From Martinezella dioscoreae (GTDB lineage: Bacteria; Pseudomonadota; Alphaproteobacteria; Rhizobiales; Rhizobiaceae), in NCBI RefSeq assembly GCF_009176305.1, contig NZ_BLAJ01000010.1, positions 1 through 64,000 on the forward strand: 64,000 bases of DNA. The letters run 5' to 3'. Within the stretch, counting starts at the first letter, position 1; each line of letters starts with the position of its first letter. A program made the translations under genes and the position numbers. Below are positions 62,968 through 64,000 of the stretch, in pieces. Under the pieces are notes generated by a model. That model saw nothing but the letters and a program-made list of their open reading frames with translations, did not search any database and was not told the DNA's origin.

Positions 62968-63073
62968 CTAGAGCGGTTCAGCTTTTCACGGAATCTCTGA
63001 ACCGCTCTATCTCTTTGTTTTCACGCAATTCCGGACGCAAAACCGCTTCGCACTTTTGCCGGAAATGCTCTAG
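62968..63073. repeat. Dispersed ~105 bp palindromic repeat, copy 2, bordered by CTAG
   Basis: It runs CTAGAGCGGTTCAG to GGAAATGCTCTAG. The first hairpin is GAGCGGTTCAG/CTGAACCGCTC, and the second, TTCCGGACGCAAAA to TTTTGCCGGAA, matches the copy at 17977-18082. The MscS stop codon lies in its right-end CTAG and the IS occupies its left-end CTAG. Confidence 0.85.
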
Positions 63074-63990
63074 CTCGCCTGCTGCGCGCCATCCACGTTT
63101 GCAGCCCGCATCTCGATGAGCTGCCGGGCAGCGGCGACAGCGGCGTCCTTGTCGCTTGCCACCTGCACGGTGGGGAAGGCGAACTGGATGCCGTTCTCGT
63201 CGAAGGACTGCTTGATCAAAGCCAGCGCGCTGCGGCGGATGACGGAGAGCTCGTCGGGCTTGGCGGTGATGGCCAGCCTGATCTCGATCGCGAAATCGCC
63301 GAACTGCTCGACGCCCTTCATCTTCAGCGTCTGGATGATGCTCGGTTTCAGCTCCTCGTCGTCGAGCAGGCGCTGGCCGATGTCCTTGATAATGCGCTTC
63401 AGTTTCACGAGATCCGTATCGTAGGTCACCTTGACGATGATCTTATCGATTGCCCAGTCGCGGTTCATGTTGTTAACCGCACCGAGCGAACCGAAGGGGA
63501 TCGTCGCCAGCGGGCCGCGCTGGTGACGCAGCTTGACCGAACGCAGGCTGAAGGATTCCACCACGCCCTTGTAATGGCCGCTTTCGATATATTCGCCGAT
63601 GCGGAAGGCATCGTCCCAGAGGTAGAAGATGCCGCTGATGACATCCTTGACGATGGTCTGTGCGCCGAAGCCTACCGCGACGCCGACAACGCCGGCGCCG
63701 GCGATCAGCGGCCCGATCTGAACGCCAAGGCCCGACAGCACCATCATGACCGCAATGATGCCGATGACGACGGCAAGAATGTTGCGGAAGATCGGAAGCA
63801 GCGTCTGCAGCCGGGCGCGGCTCGCCCTCATCTCATCCGATTCGCCGGCGGCCGGCAGGGATTGCATGACTTTGCCGTCGATATAGGTTTTTGCCAACTG
63901 CCAGACGAGATCGGCAACCAGGAGGATAATGATGCCGCCCAGAATGCCGCGAGCGATGCGGCCGACATTCGATTCGCTGCCACTCATCAT
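63070..63990 (-). CDS. MscS-family mechanosensitive channel (may extend beyond the window)
   Basis: 306 residues seen. Two or three membrane helices (~8-30, 68-90, 92-115) precede the pore-lining stretch GAGVVGVAVGFGAQTIVKDVISGIFYLWDD and the MscS beta domain (VESFSLRSVKLRHQRGPLATIPFGSL). It releases solutes on osmotic downshock. ATGs stand at 63990 and 63987; the frame stays open to the window edge, so a longer N-terminus is possible. Confidence 0.92.
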   Translation of the reverse strand: MMSGSESNVGRIARGILGGIIILLVADLVWQLAKTYIDGKVMQSLPAAGESDEMRASRARLQTLLPIFRNILAVVIGIIAVMMVLSGLGVQIGPLIAGAGVVGVAVGFGAQTIVKDVISGIFYLWDDAFRIGEYIESGHYKGVVESFSLRSVKLRHQRGPLATIPFGSLGAVNNMNRDWAIDKIIVKVTYDTDLVKLKRIIKDIGQRLLDDEELKPSIIQTLKMKGVEQFGDFAIEIRLAITAKPDELSVIRRSALALIKQSFDENGIQFAFPTVQVASDKDAAVAAARQLIEMRAANVDGAQQAS

Positions 63991-64000
63991 CGCATGCGCC

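Noticed and set aside
1-64000. CRISPR arrays, rRNA genes, toxin-antitoxin pairs, restriction or retron systems
   Set aside because: No regularly spaced repeats, no rRNA conserved segments and no recognisable defence proteins were seen on either strand.

Overview
This window reads as a chromosome-type segment of an alphaproteobacterium of the Rhizobiaceae (Rhizobium/Agrobacterium/Sinorhizobium group). The evidence is high GC with strong third-position bias, RIME-like palindromic mosaics of the kind described in rhizobia, a second dispersed ~105 bp palindromic repeat present twice, a Caulobacter/rhizobium-style cpa/tad pilus locus, and an acyl-homoserine lactonase that by memory closely resembles Agrobacterium AttM/BlcC. 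The species is not decided by the sequence alone.

Layout. 1-4.8 kb: 3' end of purU, an exported hypothetical protein, a three-domain kinase / degenerate-M23 / class III aminotransferase fusion, and a small-protein gene with a structured leader. 5.0-12.2 kb: a same-strand cluster of P1 (DmpA/NylC-like) peptidase, LysR regulator, peptide-type ABC binding protein, two permeases (no ATPase) and an amidase-signature enzyme, which looks like uptake and hydrolysis of an amide-linked substrate. 12.2-17 kb: Lrp with a divergent EamA transporter, an NlpC/P60-MarR pair, a RIME mosaic and an M17 aminopeptidase. 17-30.1 kb: the Tad/Flp pilus locus (TadD-like lipoprotein, tadC, tadB, cpaF, cpaE, cpaD, cpaC, cpaB, cpaA and flp pilin on the minus strand; a CpaC N-domain-like protein and two TadE-like pseudopilins on the plus strand), with a LysE exporter beside it.

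30.2-41.8 kb: a complete nucleoside uptake and salvage region. deoB-add-upp run rightward and meet a leftward operon of BMP-family binding protein, ATPase, two permeases, cytidine deaminase, purine nucleoside phosphorylase, deoC and deoA. Imported nucleosides would be deaminated, phosphorolysed, and the (deoxy)ribose-1-phosphate passed through DeoB to DeoC, while Upp recovers uracil.

42.7-61.5 kb: after a tRNA-Ser(GGA) comes an accessory stretch with eight transcription factors of six families, almost all beside or divergent from a small redox, hydrolase or efflux gene (FAD monooxygenase, RibD-C reductase, SDRs, NmrA, AHL lactonase, MFS, TrxR-like flavoprotein, isochorismatase, TauE, alpha/beta hydrolase, OYE). 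Several carry clear palindromic operators in the gap. 61.5-64 kb: a complete 1,431 bp IS701-family element inserted exactly at the LacI stop codon and the edge of a dispersed palindromic repeat, then an MscS channel gene reaching the window edge.

Calls were made by reading the sequence; no database search was run, so family assignments rest on motifs and remembered family features.
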